From Allomesorhizobium sp043769475 (GTDB lineage: Bacteria; Pseudomonadota; Alphaproteobacteria; Rhizobiales; Rhizobiaceae): a stretch of 64,000 nt of DNA. Shown here piece after piece: positions 16,836-25,832 of the stretch. The first letter of the stretch is position 1. Every line of letters begins with the position of its first letter. The stretch covers positions 2,790,001 to 2,854,000 of the forward strand of contig NZ_CP171729.1 in the NCBI RefSeq assembly GCF_043769475.1, given 5' to 3'. The position numbers were made by a program, and so were the translations under genes. The notes beneath the pieces are model-generated. The model saw only the letters and a program-made list of their open reading frames with translations. It had not been told where the DNA came from and did no database searches.

Positions 16836-17798
16836 ATGCCTTTCGACGACCAACGCACGCTCGCCTCGCCAACCGGCGCAGCCCTCAATCTTTACCTGAA
16901 GCAGGCTGACGGCCCGGCGCGCGGCGTCGTTCACATCAGCCACGGGCTTGCCGAGCACGCCGAACGCTACGCCCGCTTCGCCGATTTCCTCAGCCAGCGC
17001 GGGCTCCACACCTACGCCCACGACCATCGCGGCCACGGCTTCACCACCGCGCCGGGCGCGCCGCAAGGCATGTTCGGCAGCCCCGATGGTGGCGCGAAGG
17101 TCCTGGCGGATATCGGCGCGGTCCACGACCTCATCGCCCGCGAACAGCCCGGCCTGCCGCTGATCCTTTTCGGCCATTCGATGGGCGGCATCGTCGCGCT
17201 CAATTTTATCCTACGCCATTCCGCGCATCTGCATGCGGCCGCGATCTGGAATGCCAACTTCTCCGCCGGCCTTCTGGGCCGGGTTGCGCAGGCCATCCTT
17301 GCCTGGGAGCGGTTTCGGCTGGGCTCCGACGTGCCGTCCCGCATGCTCCCCAAAATGACCTTCGTCGATTGGGGAAAGAAGGTGCCGAACCACCGCACCC
17401 TGTTCGACTGGCTGTCGCGCGATCCCGAGGAAGTCGACAAATACATCGCCGACCCGCTCTGCGGCTGGGACGCCTCGGTGTCGCTCTGGCAGGATGTCTT
17501 CCGCTTTGTCTTCCATGGCGCGGACGACGCGAATTTTGCCTCGATCCGCAAAGACATGCCCTTCAGCCTGGCAGGCGGCGAAAGGGACCCTGCGAGCGAC
17601 GGCGGCAAGGCTGTCGAGGCGCTCGCCGCCCGCATGCGGCGGATGGGCTTTTCGAATCTGGTTTCAAAGGTTTACGCCGACACCCGCCACGAAAGCCTGA
17701 ACGAGGTGAATCGAAACATCATCATGGAGGATTTTGCGGAGTGGGCAGACGCAATCCTGCCAAAGCCAGCGTCGTCGAGCGTCGGCGCAACGCAATGA
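16836..17798 (+). CDS. Alpha/beta hydrolase (monoacylglycerol-lipase/lysophospholipase-like)
   Basis: This 320-residue serine hydrolase has the PldB/monoglyceride lipase pattern. HISHGLAEHAERYARFADFL contains the oxyanion HG motif. THAYDHRGHG-like YAHDHRGHGFT follows. The nucleophile elbow is GHSMGG (Ser at about residue 116). The late acid and His are in SLAGGERDPASDGG and YADTRHESLNEVN (His of RHE). The likely substrates are monoacylglycerols or lysophospholipids. The start at 16836 is the first ATG in good agreement with the family; the frame is open to 16296 but that part is antisense-like. The CoA-transferase gene follows 63 bases downstream. Confidence 0.88.
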   Translation: MPFDDQRTLASPTGAALNLYLKQADGPARGVVHISHGLAEHAERYARFADFLSQRGLHTYAHDHRGHGFTTAPGAPQGMFGSPDGGAKVLADIGAVHDLIAREQPGLPLILFGHSMGGIVALNFILRHSAHLHAAAIWNANFSAGLLGRVAQAILAWERFRLGSDVPSRMLPKMTFVDWGKKVPNHRTLFDWLSRDPEEVDKYIADPLCGWDASVSLWQDVFRFVFHGADDANFASIRKDMPFSLAGGERDPASDGGKAVEALAARMRRMGFSNLVSKVYADTRHESLNEVNRNIIMEDFAEWADAILPKPASSSVGATQ

Positions 17799-17861
17799 GA
17801 TGACATGCCGGGGCGAGACCTGTTAGAGCCTTGCGCCGAACCTGTTCAAACACGGTATGAA

Positions 17862-19037
17862 ATGCCCAACCCCCCGCTCCACGGCGTCCGCGTCATCGAA
17901 CTCGCCCGCATCCTGGCCGGCCCCTGGGCGGGTCAGCTGCTTGCCGATCTGGGCGCCGACGTCATCAAGGTCGAGAGCCCGGACGGCGGCGACGACACCC
18001 GCAAATGGGGGCCACCATTCGTCACCGGCAAGGACGGCGAGAATTTGTCGGCCGCCTATTATCATTCCTGCAACCGCGGCAAACGCTCGATCGCCATCGA
18101 TTTCTCGAAACCCGAAGGCGCCGAGACGGTCCGCAGGCTGATTGCCACCGCCGACGTGATGATCGAGAATTTCAAGCTTGGCGGCCTGAAGAAATACGGC
18201 CTCGACTATGAGAGCCTGAAAAAAATCAACCCGAAGCTGGTCTATTGCTCGATCACCGGCTTCGGCCAGAACGGCCCCTACGCGCCGCGCGCGGGCTATG
18301 ATTTCATCATCCAGGGTATGTCCGGCATGATGTCGATAACCGGGGCTGCCGGCGGCGAGCCGCAGAAGGCCGGCGTCGCCATCTCCGACATTTTTACCGG
18401 GCTCTATTCGGTCATCGCCATACAGGCAGCACTCCGCCATGCGGAAGCAACCGGCCAGGGGCAGTATATCGACATGGCGCTGTTCGACACGCAGATCTCC
18501 GTGCTCGGCAACCAGAACCTGAACTATCTCGTCTCAGGAAACTCGCCGGTTCAGATGGGCAACGCCCACATGAATATCGCGCCCTATGAAGTGGTGCCGG
18601 TGAGCGACGGCCATATCATCCTGGCTGTCGGCAATGACAGCCAGTTCCAGCGCTTCTGCGCAGTAGTGGGCCTGGATGAGCTGGCTGCCGATCCCGACTT
18701 CGCCACCAATTCGGCCCGCGTCACGAATCGCGCCAGATTGCGCGAGACGATCATCGAGCGACTTGCGGCCCGCAGCCGCGACGAACTGCTTTCGGCGCTG
18801 GAAGGGGCCGGCGTGCCGGCGAGCCCGATCAACACGATCGGCCAGATGTTCGCCGACCCGCAGACCATCGCCCGCGGCATGCGGCTCGATCTGGACGACG
18901 GCCACGGCAACACGCTGCCCTCGGTGCGCGCGCCGATGGTGATGTCGGAAACGCCGCTCGTCTATGAACGCCCCTCGCCGCGGCTTGGCGAGCACACGGC
19001 CGAAATCCTTGCCGAACTGGAGAGAACCGGATCATGA
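17862..19037 (+). CDS. CaiB/BaiF (class III) CoA-transferase
   Basis: This 391-residue enzyme belongs to the family of formyl-CoA:oxalate and carnitine CoA-transferases. Typical are LHGVRVIELARILAGPWAGQLLADLGADVIKVE at the N-terminus and YHSCNRGKRSIAIDF. The catalytic Asp is expected in GYDFIIQGMSGMMSITG (about residue 147). DMALFDTQISVLGNQ and the GRPV-like TRARLRE segment also fit. Start ATG 17862 matches the conserved beginning. Its stop overlaps the start of the ThDP enzyme gene (ATGA), so the two are translationally coupled and probably act in one pathway on an organic acid CoA ester. The oxalate pathway is one possibility but is not shown. Confidence 0.88.
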   Translation: MPNPPLHGVRVIELARILAGPWAGQLLADLGADVIKVESPDGGDDTRKWGPPFVTGKDGENLSAAYYHSCNRGKRSIAIDFSKPEGAETVRRLIATADVMIENFKLGGLKKYGLDYESLKKINPKLVYCSITGFGQNGPYAPRAGYDFIIQGMSGMMSITGAAGGEPQKAGVAISDIFTGLYSVIAIQAALRHAEATGQGQYIDMALFDTQISVLGNQNLNYLVSGNSPVQMGNAHMNIAPYEVVPVSDGHIILAVGNDSQFQRFCAVVGLDELAADPDFATNSARVTNRARLRETIIERLAARSRDELLSALEGAGVPASPINTIGQMFADPQTIARGMRLDLDDGHGNTLPSVRAPMVMSETPLVYERPSPRLGEHTAEILAELERTGS

Positions 19038-20685
19038 AAACCGGCGGAAAGCTGATCGTCGAGGCGCTGGAAACCAACGGTGTCGACCGCATCTATTGCG
19101 TGCCCGGCGAATCCTACCTTGCCGTGCTCGACGCGCTGCACGATTCGAACAGCATCCGCACCATCGTCTGCCGGCAGGAGGGGGCGCTGCGATGATGGCC
19201 GATTGCCACGGCCGGCTGACCGGCAAGCCCGGCATCTGCTTCGTCACGCGTGGCCCCGGCGCCACCAACGCCTCGGCCGGCATCCACATCGCCATGCAGG
19301 ATTCGATCCCGCTGATCATGTTCATCGGCCAGGTGGCGAGCCATGCCAGGGAACGCGAGGCCTTCCAGGAGGTCGACTACCGGGCTTTCTTCGGTCCCCT
19401 CGCAAAATGGGCGACCGAGATAGACAACGCCGCGCGCATTCCCGAGATCGTCACCCGCGCATTCTCAGTCGCCACCTCCGGCCGGCCCGGTCCGGTGGTG
19501 ATCTCGCTGCCGGAGGACATGCTGACCAGCCTCGCCGACGCGCCCGACGCCCTGCCCTTCACGCCGGTGGAGACCCGTCCGGGCGCCGAGGAAATGGCGC
19601 GGCTGGAGGAGCTTCTCGGCAAGGCCGAGCGCCCGATCGCCATTCTGGGCGGCTCGCGCTGGAGCGCCGAGGCGAAGTCGAAATTCGAGCGCGCCGCCGA
19701 AGCCTGGGCGCTGCCGGTCGGCTGCTCCTTCCGCCGCCAGATGTTGTTCGACCACCTCCACCCCTGCTATGCCGGCGATGTCGGCATCGGCCCGAACCCG
19801 AAGCTCGCCGCCTACATCAAGACGGCCGATCTCGTGCTCTTGATCGGCGGCCGCTTCGGCGAGATGCCGTCCTCCGATTACACGCTGATGAAGAGCCCAT
19901 ACCCGGACCAGACGCTGGTGCATGTGCACCCGGACGCGAACGAACTCGGCCGCGTCTATCGGCCGGCGCTGGCGATCAACGCCTCGCCCGATGCGTTCGT
20001 CGAAGCCTTTGCCGAAACGGGACCGGAGGCCGTGCCGGACTGGTCTGTCGAGACCCAGCGGCTGCATGGCCACTATCTCGACTGGTCGACGCCGCCCGAG
20101 ACAGGGCCCGGTGCGGTGCAGATGGGCCCGATCATGACGTATCTCGAGTCGGTGCTGCCCGATGACGCGATCATGACCAACGGCGCGGGCAATTACGCCA
20201 CCTGGGTGCATCGCTTCCACCGCTTCCGCCGCTACGCCACGCAGGGCGCGCCGACTTCGGGTTCGATGGGCTACGGCACGCCTGCGGCGGTCGCGGCAAA
20301 GGCGCTGTTCCCGGAGCGCGAAGTTATCTGCTTCGCCGGCGACGGCTGCTTCCTGATGAACGGCCAGGAATTCGCAACCGCCGTGCAATACGACCTGCCG
20401 ATCATCGTGATTGTCGTGAACAATGGCATCTACGGCACGATCCGCATGCACCAGGAGCGGGAATATCCCGGCCGTGTCGTCGCCACCGACCTAAGGAATC
20501 CGGATTTCGCGGCCCTTGCCCGCGCTTATGGCGGCCATGGCGAGACGGTGGAGGCTACCGCCGAATTCGCTCCCGCCTTCGAACGCGCGCGGGCGGTGGG
20601 AAAGCCCACGATCATCGAGATCAAGCTTGATCCCGAAGCGATCACGCCGACGCGGACGATGACCGACATTCGCGAAAAGCGGTGA
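19034..20685 (+). pseudogene. Thiamine-diphosphate enzyme (acetolactate-synthase/oxalyl-CoA-decarboxylase superfamily), single-base frameshift
   Basis: The gene reads MKTGGKLIVEALETNGVDRIYCVPGESY from ATG 19034, with the catalytic Glu in VPGESYLAV-VCRQEGGA. It is then broken by a one-base loss in a G run at 19180-19184, where five Gs stand in place of six. The rest continues in another frame as MMADCHGRLTGKPGICFVTRGPGATNASAGI. The C-terminal ThDP motif is GDGCFLMNGQEFATAVQYDLPIIVIVVNNG. If corrected, the product is about 550 residues. The gene overlaps the CoA-transferase by four bases. No regulatory subunit (ilvH-like) is near, so valine synthesis is unlikely. Whether the break is real or a sequencing error cannot be told from this window. 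Confidence 0.8.
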
Positions 20686-20688
20686 CAC

Positions 20689-20717
20689 AAAAAGGAGGCG
20701 TTGCCCGCCTCCTTTTT
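20689..20717. terminator. Rho-independent terminator
   Basis: Twelve-bp perfect stem, AAAAAGGAGGCG with complement CGCCTCCTTTTT, loop of five bases. It lies just after the ThDP gene stop and before the convergent CHRD gene, so it can serve both. Confidence 0.9.
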
Positions 20718-20738
20718 CAACGGGACCAAGCCCGCGTG

Positions 20739-21179
20739 TTACATTGCGGATTTCTCCACCTGGCCGCGGATTTCGCCATCGGGATGCGCCGCCGTGTGGA
20801 TATTGACGTAGTACCTGCCCGCCGTCAGGTCGGCCGCCTGCGCATCGGTCAGCGTCGCCGTCCCGGTTGCGCCGCTTTTCGTATCCTCGATCGGCACCGC
20901 CACATCGGCATTCTCGCCTTTCGGCGCCGGCCCGTGGAAATGCGCGCCGGTCGCGTCGCCGGTCAGGCCGGAATATTCGATCGTCCAGTCGAGCTTCTTG
21001 GATTCTGTGTCGAAGGTGATGTCGGCGGTGCCCTTGCCGGCGCTGTCGTTCGGCGGCACCTCCTGAGCGGATTCCAGCGTCGCCGACATTTTCATCATTT
21101 CGGCCAGCGCCGGCGACGCGGCAAAGATTGCGGCGGAGATTGCTAGGCCGGCGGCAAGCGGCGAGAGATGGATGCGCAT
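20739..21179 (-). CDS. CHRD domain protein, secreted
   Basis: This 146-residue protein has a Sec signal (RIHLSPLAAGLAISAAIFAASPALAEM) followed by one CHRD domain (from chordin), present in many bacteria. Family marks are LESAQEVPPNDSAGKGTADITFD, SGLTGDATGAHFHGPA, and GRYYVNIHTAAHPDGEIRGQV. The role is unknown; the conserved His residues (HFHG, NIHT) suggest a metal site. ATG 21179 gives a proper signal peptide, while the open frame starts at 21272. It is convergent with the ThDP gene and separated from the ABC transporter genes by a terminator. Confidence 0.88.
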   Translation of the reverse strand: MRIHLSPLAAGLAISAAIFAASPALAEMMKMSATLESAQEVPPNDSAGKGTADITFDTESKKLDWTIEYSGLTGDATGAHFHGPAPKGENADVAVPIEDTKSGATGTATLTDAQAADLTAGRYYVNIHTAAHPDGEIRGQVEKSAM

Positions 21180-21275
21180 TTCATTCCTCCCGTGATGTTC
21201 TTTGCGAGAGCCGTGCGGATTTCCGGCGGCTGCGCAGCTAACGGCGTGCAACGGGATAAGTTTCCTGCACACGAA

Positions 21276-21301
21276 AAAAGGGGCGGTTTCCCGCCCCTTT
21301 T
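21276..21301 (-). terminator. Rho-independent terminator of the ABC transporter operon
   Basis: The stem is AAAAGGGGCGG with complement CCGCCCCTTTT (11 bp), loop TTTC. It lies 25 bases past the stop of the substrate-binding protein gene on the minus strand and ends its operon. Confidence 0.88.
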
Positions 21302-21325
21302 CCGGCTTGCCTGGTTGGACAGAAG

Positions 21326-22297
21326 CTACTGGATCGCCTTGTCGGTGATCGCCGAGGTCCAGGCGCCGGTCGGCTCCTTGGAGATGATCTTCTGGTCCTG
21401 CAATGCCTTGGCGGTGCGCTCGTAAGCCGCTTCGACCAGTTTGCCATCGGCATTGTCGATGAGCTTGGCGACCTCGCCCATCATGCGCTTCTGGTGGTTC
21501 TCGTCCTGCCCGCCATTCTCCACGACGATATCCGCCGCCTCATCAGGGTTTTCGACGGCGTATTTCCAGCCCTTCATCGAGGCGCGCACGAAGCGGACCA
21601 TCTTATCCTCGAAGGCCGGATCCTTCAGCTTGTCTTCCATCGCGTAGAGGCCGTCCTCGAGCAGGTCGTTGCCCATCGCCGAATAGTTGAAGACGATCAG
21701 GTCTTCCGGCTTGTAGCCGGCGTCGATGAGCTGCCAGTACTCATTGTAGGTCATCACCGAGATGCAGTCCGCCTGCTTCTGGATCAGTGGTTGCACGTCG
21801 AAGCTCTGCTTCAGCACCGTCACGCCGTCGGCTCCGCCTTCCGTCGACAGGCCGAGCTTGTTCATCCAGGCGAAGAACGGATATTCGTTGCCGAAGAACC
21901 AGACGCCGAGCGTCTTGCCCTTGAAGTCGGCTTCGGACTTCACCGGGCCGTCCTTCGGGCAGACGAGCTGCATGCCCGCCTTCTTGAAGGGCTGGGCGAT
22001 GTTGACCAGCGGCACGCCCTTTTCGCGTGCAGCCAGCGCGCCACCCATCCAGTCGACGATGACATCGGCGCCGCCGCCGGCGATCACCTGCTCGGGAGCG
22101 ATGTCGGGCCCGCCCGGCTTGATCTCGACCTCGAGGTTCTCCTCCTCGTAGAAACCCTTGTCCTTGGCCACGTAGTAGCCGGCGAACTGGGCCTGCGTGA
22201 CCCATTTCAGTTGCAGGGTCACCTCGTCGGCGGCCCATGCCTGTACGGCAGCCAGCGACATCGCGCCGGCAAGCATGGAAACAATCAGTTTTTTCAT
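21326..22297 (-). CDS. ABC transporter substrate-binding protein, NMT1/THI5-like (pyrimidine-type importer)
   Basis: This 323-residue periplasmic binding protein has a signal peptide (KKLIVSMLAGAMSLAAVQAWAAD) and the NMT1/THI5/SsuA fold. VTLQLKWVTQAQFAGYYVAKDKGFYEEENL is the classical opening of thiamine-precursor binding proteins (ThiY). Then come IKPGGPDI, QVIAGGGADVIVDWMG and GKTLGVWFFGNEYPFFAW. The substrate is not certain: it is either a pyrimidine (hydantoin, uracil or thymine) or a thiamine pyrimidine precursor. The dihydropyrimidinase genes nearby favour the first. It is last in the minus-strand operon ATPase, permease, permease, binding protein. ATG 22297 gives the signal peptide. 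Confidence 0.87.
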   Translation of the reverse strand: MKKLIVSMLAGAMSLAAVQAWAADEVTLQLKWVTQAQFAGYYVAKDKGFYEEENLEVEIKPGGPDIAPEQVIAGGGADVIVDWMGGALAAREKGVPLVNIAQPFKKAGMQLVCPKDGPVKSEADFKGKTLGVWFFGNEYPFFAWMNKLGLSTEGGADGVTVLKQSFDVQPLIQKQADCISVMTYNEYWQLIDAGYKPEDLIVFNYSAMGNDLLEDGLYAMEDKLKDPAFEDKMVRFVRASMKGWKYAVENPDEAADIVVENGGQDENHQKRMMGEVAKLIDNADGKLVEAAYERTAKALQDQKIISKEPTGAWTSAITDKAIQ

Positions 22298-22323
22298 TTT
22301 TTCATTACCCTCTGAAGTTTCGT

Positions 22324-23445
22324 CTATCCCCCACGGACAGACGGATGCCAAAACGTGGTGGCCCTTTCGATCAGGGCGATCACGCCATAAAAGACCGAAC
22401 CCGCGAGCGCCGCAACCGCGATTTCGGCCCATGCCATATCGACCCTCAAGAGGCCGATCTCTGTGGAGATGCGGAAGCCCATTCCCACGACCGGCGTGGT
22501 GAAGAACTCCGCCACGATGGCGCCGATCAGCGCCAGCGTCGAATTGATTTTCAGCGCGTTGAAGATGAAGGGCGCCGCCGCCGGAAGGCGCAGCTTGAAC
22601 AGGGTCTGCCAATAACTCGACGCATAGGTGCGCATCAGGTCGCGCTCCATGTGGCCGGAGGCGGTCAGGCCAGTCACCGTGTTCACCAGCATCGGAAAGA
22701 AGGTCATGACCACGACCACGCCGGCCTTGGACGGCCAGTCGGGACCGAACCAGGTGACCATGATCGGCGCGACGCCGATGATCGGCAGCGCCGACATCAT
22801 GTTGCCGATAGGCAGCAGGCCGCGGCGGAAGAACGCGATGCGATCGGCAAGAATGGCGACAAGGAAGCCCGCCGAGCCACCGATCACATAGCCGGTCAGC
22901 GCCGACTTGAAGATGGTCTGGTTGACGTCTGCGGCCAGCATCGGCAGCGAGGTGACAATGCGGGCGGCAATCGCGCTTGGCGGCGGCAGGATGATCGCGG
23001 ATACGCCGGCGCCCCTGACGATCGCTTCCCAGATGACCAGGATCCAGACACCGAACAGCAGCGGAACGGCCAGCCGCACGAAGGTCCGGCCCTGCGCCGT
23101 GACAGGCCGAAGGTGTGAGAGAACGCTGACGGTGCGCCAAGCCAGCAGCCATGTCGCCGCCAGAAGCGCGAAATACGACAACCGCGCCGTGCCTTCATAG
23201 CCGGCGAGACCGGAAATCAGCAGCCACCCCGCGCCGTGCGTCGCAGCGAACAGCAGGAACACCGAGCTCGGCCGGAAGCCGCTGCCGGCCGAAAAGACGA
23301 TCGCGGCGAGGATCATGGCAAAGATTTCCGCTGTCGCCACCGCGCTCATGCCCGGCTGGGCGCCGAACAGGGGCAGGCCGAATGCTGCGCCGACGCACAG
23401 AACGAGCGCCGAGAGCGCCTGCCAGGACAGCCCAAGACGGGTCAT
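22324..23445 (-). CDS. ABC transporter permease (SsuC/ThiX-like)
   Basis: This 373-residue permease has two parts: four to five predicted helices in about residues 1-110, and a second set with the ABC EAA loop (MRTYASSYWQTLFKLRLPAAAPFIFNALKI, about residue 270-300). This is the family mark of BPD_transp_1. Helices such as IVWEAIVRGAGVSAIILPP and LALIGAIVAEFF follow. Compared with its operon partner it carries an extra N-terminal membrane block (ALSALVLCVGAAFGLPLFG). The ATG at 23445 overlaps the stop of the first permease (ATGA), consistent with heterodimeric permeases made in equal amounts. The earlier in-frame extension is antisense-like. Confidence 0.87.
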   Translation of the reverse strand: MTRLGLSWQALSALVLCVGAAFGLPLFGAQPGMSAVATAEIFAMILAAIVFSAGSGFRPSSVFLLFAATHGAGWLLISGLAGYEGTARLSYFALLAATWLLAWRTVSVLSHLRPVTAQGRTFVRLAVPLLFGVWILVIWEAIVRGAGVSAIILPPPSAIAARIVTSLPMLAADVNQTIFKSALTGYVIGGSAGFLVAILADRIAFFRRGLLPIGNMMSALPIIGVAPIMVTWFGPDWPSKAGVVVVMTFFPMLVNTVTGLTASGHMERDLMRTYASSYWQTLFKLRLPAAAPFIFNALKINSTLALIGAIVAEFFTTPVVGMGFRISTEIGLLRVDMAWAEIAVAALAGSVFYGVIALIERATTFWHPSVRGG

Positions 23446-24320
23446 GCCGGCCGCCCTCCCATGCTCTTTTCGACCTGCCTGCCGGCGAACCCGACAATGC
23501 CGACCAGGATCAGCGCCACCACCGACCCGGCGATGAGCGCCGCCCAAATGTCGATGGACTGGCTGTGATAGGCGCCGATGAGCAGCTTCGCGCCGATGCC
23601 GGCGACCGCGCCGGTCGGCAGTTCGGCCACGATCGCGCCGACCAGGCTGGCCGCGATCGCGACCTTCATGGAGGTGAAGAGGAACGGCACCGAGGCCGGG
23701 ACGCGCAGCTTCCAGAAGGTCTGCGACGGGCTGGCATTATAGGTGTGCATCAGATCGAGATGCATGATCTCGGGAGAGCGCAGCCCCTTCACCATGCCGA
23801 CCGCGACCGGGAAGAAAGACAGGTAGGTTGAGATCAGCGCTTTGGTCACAATGGCGGGCGTATTGAACGGACCGAGCAGGAGGATAACCATCGGCGCCAG
23901 CGCGATGATGGGAATGGTCTGCGAAACGATGATCCAGGGCATCAGGCTGCGGTCGAGCGCCGTGACGTGCACGATGCCGACCGCGATCAATATGCCGAGC
24001 GCCGTGCCGAAAGCGAAGCCGAGCAGCGTCGACGAAAGCGTGACCCAGCCGTGGTAGACGAGGCTGCGGTTGCTGGTGATCTTCCGCATAAACGTGTTTT
24101 CGAAGAAATTCTGCGCCACCTGATGCGGGGCGGGCAGCGTCGGCTTGGGCTGCGACAGCGTCTTGCCCAGAAATTCCGTGAAGCCCGGCGTTTCGCCGGC
24201 ACGGCGGTCGAGGTCGCGCTGGAACGGCGCGTTCAGGAGAATGGCGAAGCCGTACCAGACGACGACCAGCGCCGCGAGGATCGCGGTGACGGGGATGATC
24301 TTGTCGCGCAGGCGGTCCAT
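23442..24320 (-). CDS. ABC transporter permease
   Basis: This 292-residue permease of the same importer has a long N-terminal periplasmic stretch (PFQRDLDRRAGETPGFTEFLGKTLSQPKP) after the first helix. Five more helices and the EAA loop follow (LMHTYNASPSQTFWKLRVPASVPFLFTSMK). The ending AALIAGSVVALILVGIVGFAG is typical of SsuC-like permeases. The stop overlaps the next permease start by four bases. The ATPase gene lies upstream, separated by a 161-base palindromic repeat. Substrate as for the binding protein. Confidence 0.87.
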   Translation of the reverse strand: MDRLRDKIIPVTAILAALVVVWYGFAILLNAPFQRDLDRRAGETPGFTEFLGKTLSQPKPTLPAPHQVAQNFFENTFMRKITSNRSLVYHGWVTLSSTLLGFAFGTALGILIAVGIVHVTALDRSLMPWIIVSQTIPIIALAPMVILLLGPFNTPAIVTKALISTYLSFFPVAVGMVKGLRSPEIMHLDLMHTYNASPSQTFWKLRVPASVPFLFTSMKVAIAASLVGAIVAELPTGAVAGIGAKLLIGAYHSQSIDIWAALIAGSVVALILVGIVGFAGRQVEKSMGGRPA

Positions 24321-24336
24321 CTAGCGAGGCTCCATT

Positions 24337-24497
24337 CCTCGCCCCTGCGAAGCGGGGGAGAGGTGCCGAGCAAAGCGAGGCGGAGAGGGGGTCAGCGGTG
24401 GCAATCCTGTCTCTGATTGCAGACGTCCAGAGGAAAAAGCAGCCCCCTCTCCGGTTTGCTTCGCAAACCACCTCTCCCCCGCTTCGCAGGGGCGAGG
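24337..24497. repeat. Long palindromic intergenic repeat (RIME/REP-like)
   Basis: A perfect 29-bp inverted repeat (24337-24365 and 24469-24497, beginning CCTCGCCCCTGCGAAGCGGG) encloses a second pair of complementary arms (AGCAAAGCGAGGCGGAGAGGGGG against CCCCCTCTCCGGTTTGCTTCG). The element fills the gap between the ATPase and permease genes of one operon, so transcripts through it would form a big hairpin. Rhizobiales genomes carry many such repeats. Confidence 0.85.
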
Positions 24498-24516
24498 AAC
24501 CGCTGCCTTGCCCCCC

Positions 24517-25308
24517 TCAATCTTCATAGCTGTGCCCTGCCCTGAGCCCATCACGCACCCGGGCCGCTATCGCCAGGAACTCCGGCGTCTCCCGAATGTC
24601 GAGCGGGCGCTCCTTCGGCAGCGTCGATTCGATCACGTCAGTGACGCGCCCCGGCCGCGGCGACATGACGACGATGCGCGTGGACAGATAGACCGCCTCG
24701 GGAATGGAGTGGGTAACGAAGCAGATCGTCTTGTTGGTCCGCCGCCAGAGTTCCAGCAATTGCTCGTTCAGGTGGTCGCGCACGATCTCGTCGAGCGCGC
24801 CGAACGGCTCATCCATCAGCAATAGGTCGGCGTCGAACGCCAGCGCGCGGGCGATGGAGGCGCGCTGCTGCATGCCGCCTGAAAGCTGCCACGGATATTT
24901 CTTTTCGAAGCCGGTGAGGTTGACCAGGTCGAGCGTCCGCTGGACGCGGTCCTTCTGCTCTGCCCTGGAAAGGCCCATGATTTCCAGCGGCAGCGAGACG
25001 TTTCGCTCGATAGTGCGCCACGGAAACAGCGCCGCCGCCTGGAATACGTAGCCGTAAGCCCGGCTCTCGCGCGCCTGTTCCGGCGTCATGCCATTGATCT
25101 CTATCGTGCCGTCAGTCGGCTTTTCGAGGTCGGCGATCACTCTGAGAAACGTCGTCTTGCCGCAGCCCGACGGCCCGATGAAGGAAACGAACTCCCCTTT
25201 GCCGATGGTCAGGTCGACATCGGAAAGCGCCCGTACCGGCCCGTCATTGGTCTCGAAGGTCAGGCCGAGCTTCCTGGCGGAGACAACCGCTGGCGAAGCA
25301 TCTCTCAT
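24517..25308 (-). CDS. ABC transporter ATP-binding protein (SsuB/ThiZ-like)
   Basis: This 263-residue ATPase has Walker A GPSGCGKTT (about residue 50), Q-loop VFQAAALFPW, signature LSGGMQQRASIARAL, Walker B LLLMDEPFGALD and the switch His (VTHSIPEA). The pattern is that of nitrate/sulfonate/taurine and thiamine-precursor importers. ATG 25308 is chosen because the open frame to 25431 would overlap the divergent cupin gene; ATG 25347 is another possibility. The gene is first in the four-gene importer operon. The promoter should lie in 25309-25419, where no RutR-like box was seen. Confidence 0.9.
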   Translation of the reverse strand: MRDASPAVVSARKLGLTFETNDGPVRALSDVDLTIGKGEFVSFIGPSGCGKTTFLRVIADLEKPTDGTIEINGMTPEQARESRAYGYVFQAAALFPWRTIERNVSLPLEIMGLSRAEQKDRVQRTLDLVNLTGFEKKYPWQLSGGMQQRASIARALAFDADLLLMDEPFGALDEIVRDHLNEQLLELWRRTNKTICFVTHSIPEAVYLSTRIVVMSPRPGRVTDVIESTLPKERPLDIRETPEFLAIAARVRDGLRAGHSYED

Positions 25309-25419
25309 ATCATCGCTTCGGCCTCGTGGCTCCAACCCAAAACTCATTGCATTTGTATTCGTGCTGATCTTCACTGCCACCGCGCCTGTCAGAAACATTT
25401 TCTTGGAAGCTATGCCACT

Positions 25420-25830
25420 ATGACGGTTCAATCAAAACCCACCTGCCGTCTGGTTCGCCCCGACAGTTCCTATTACGGGAAGCAGGGCTTCAGCTACCTT
25501 GCCGGGATCGCCGCCGAAACAGTCGGCTCGTCGGGCATCTGCATGCACCTTCTCACCATTCCGCCGGGAGGACGCGCCAAGGCGCATATGCATGAAAGCC
25601 ACGAGACGGCGATATACGTTCTGAGCGGTGAAACGCATACCTGGTACGGCGATAATCTTGAGCATCATGTTGTCGTCAAGGCCGGCGACCTCTTCTACAT
25701 TCCGGCCGGCGTGCCGCATTTGCCAGCCAACCTCAGCGACAAGCCGGCCTCGGCGGTTATTGCCCGCACCGATCCCAATGAGCAGGAAAGCGTCGTGCTG
25801 CTGCCACATCTCGACGCACTGGTGCGATAG
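25420..25830 (+). CDS. Cupin domain protein
   Basis: This 136-residue single-domain cupin shows the two metal-binding motifs: GGRAKAHMHESHETAIYVLSGE (His, His, Glu) and GDLFYIPAGVPHLPANL (final His). It has no signal peptide. Small cupins act as metal-dependent isomerases or oxygenases, or as binding proteins; this one cannot be assigned further. It is divergent from the importer operon and 2 bases from the end of the convergent hypothetical gene, so it may be part of the same region's pyrimidine use, which is inference only. Confidence 0.82.
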   Translation: MTVQSKPTCRLVRPDSSYYGKQGFSYLAGIAAETVGSSGICMHLLTIPPGGRAKAHMHESHETAIYVLSGETHTWYGDNLEHHVVVKAGDLFYIPAGVPHLPANLSDKPASAVIARTDPNEQESVVLLPHLDALVR

Positions 25831-25832
25831 CC

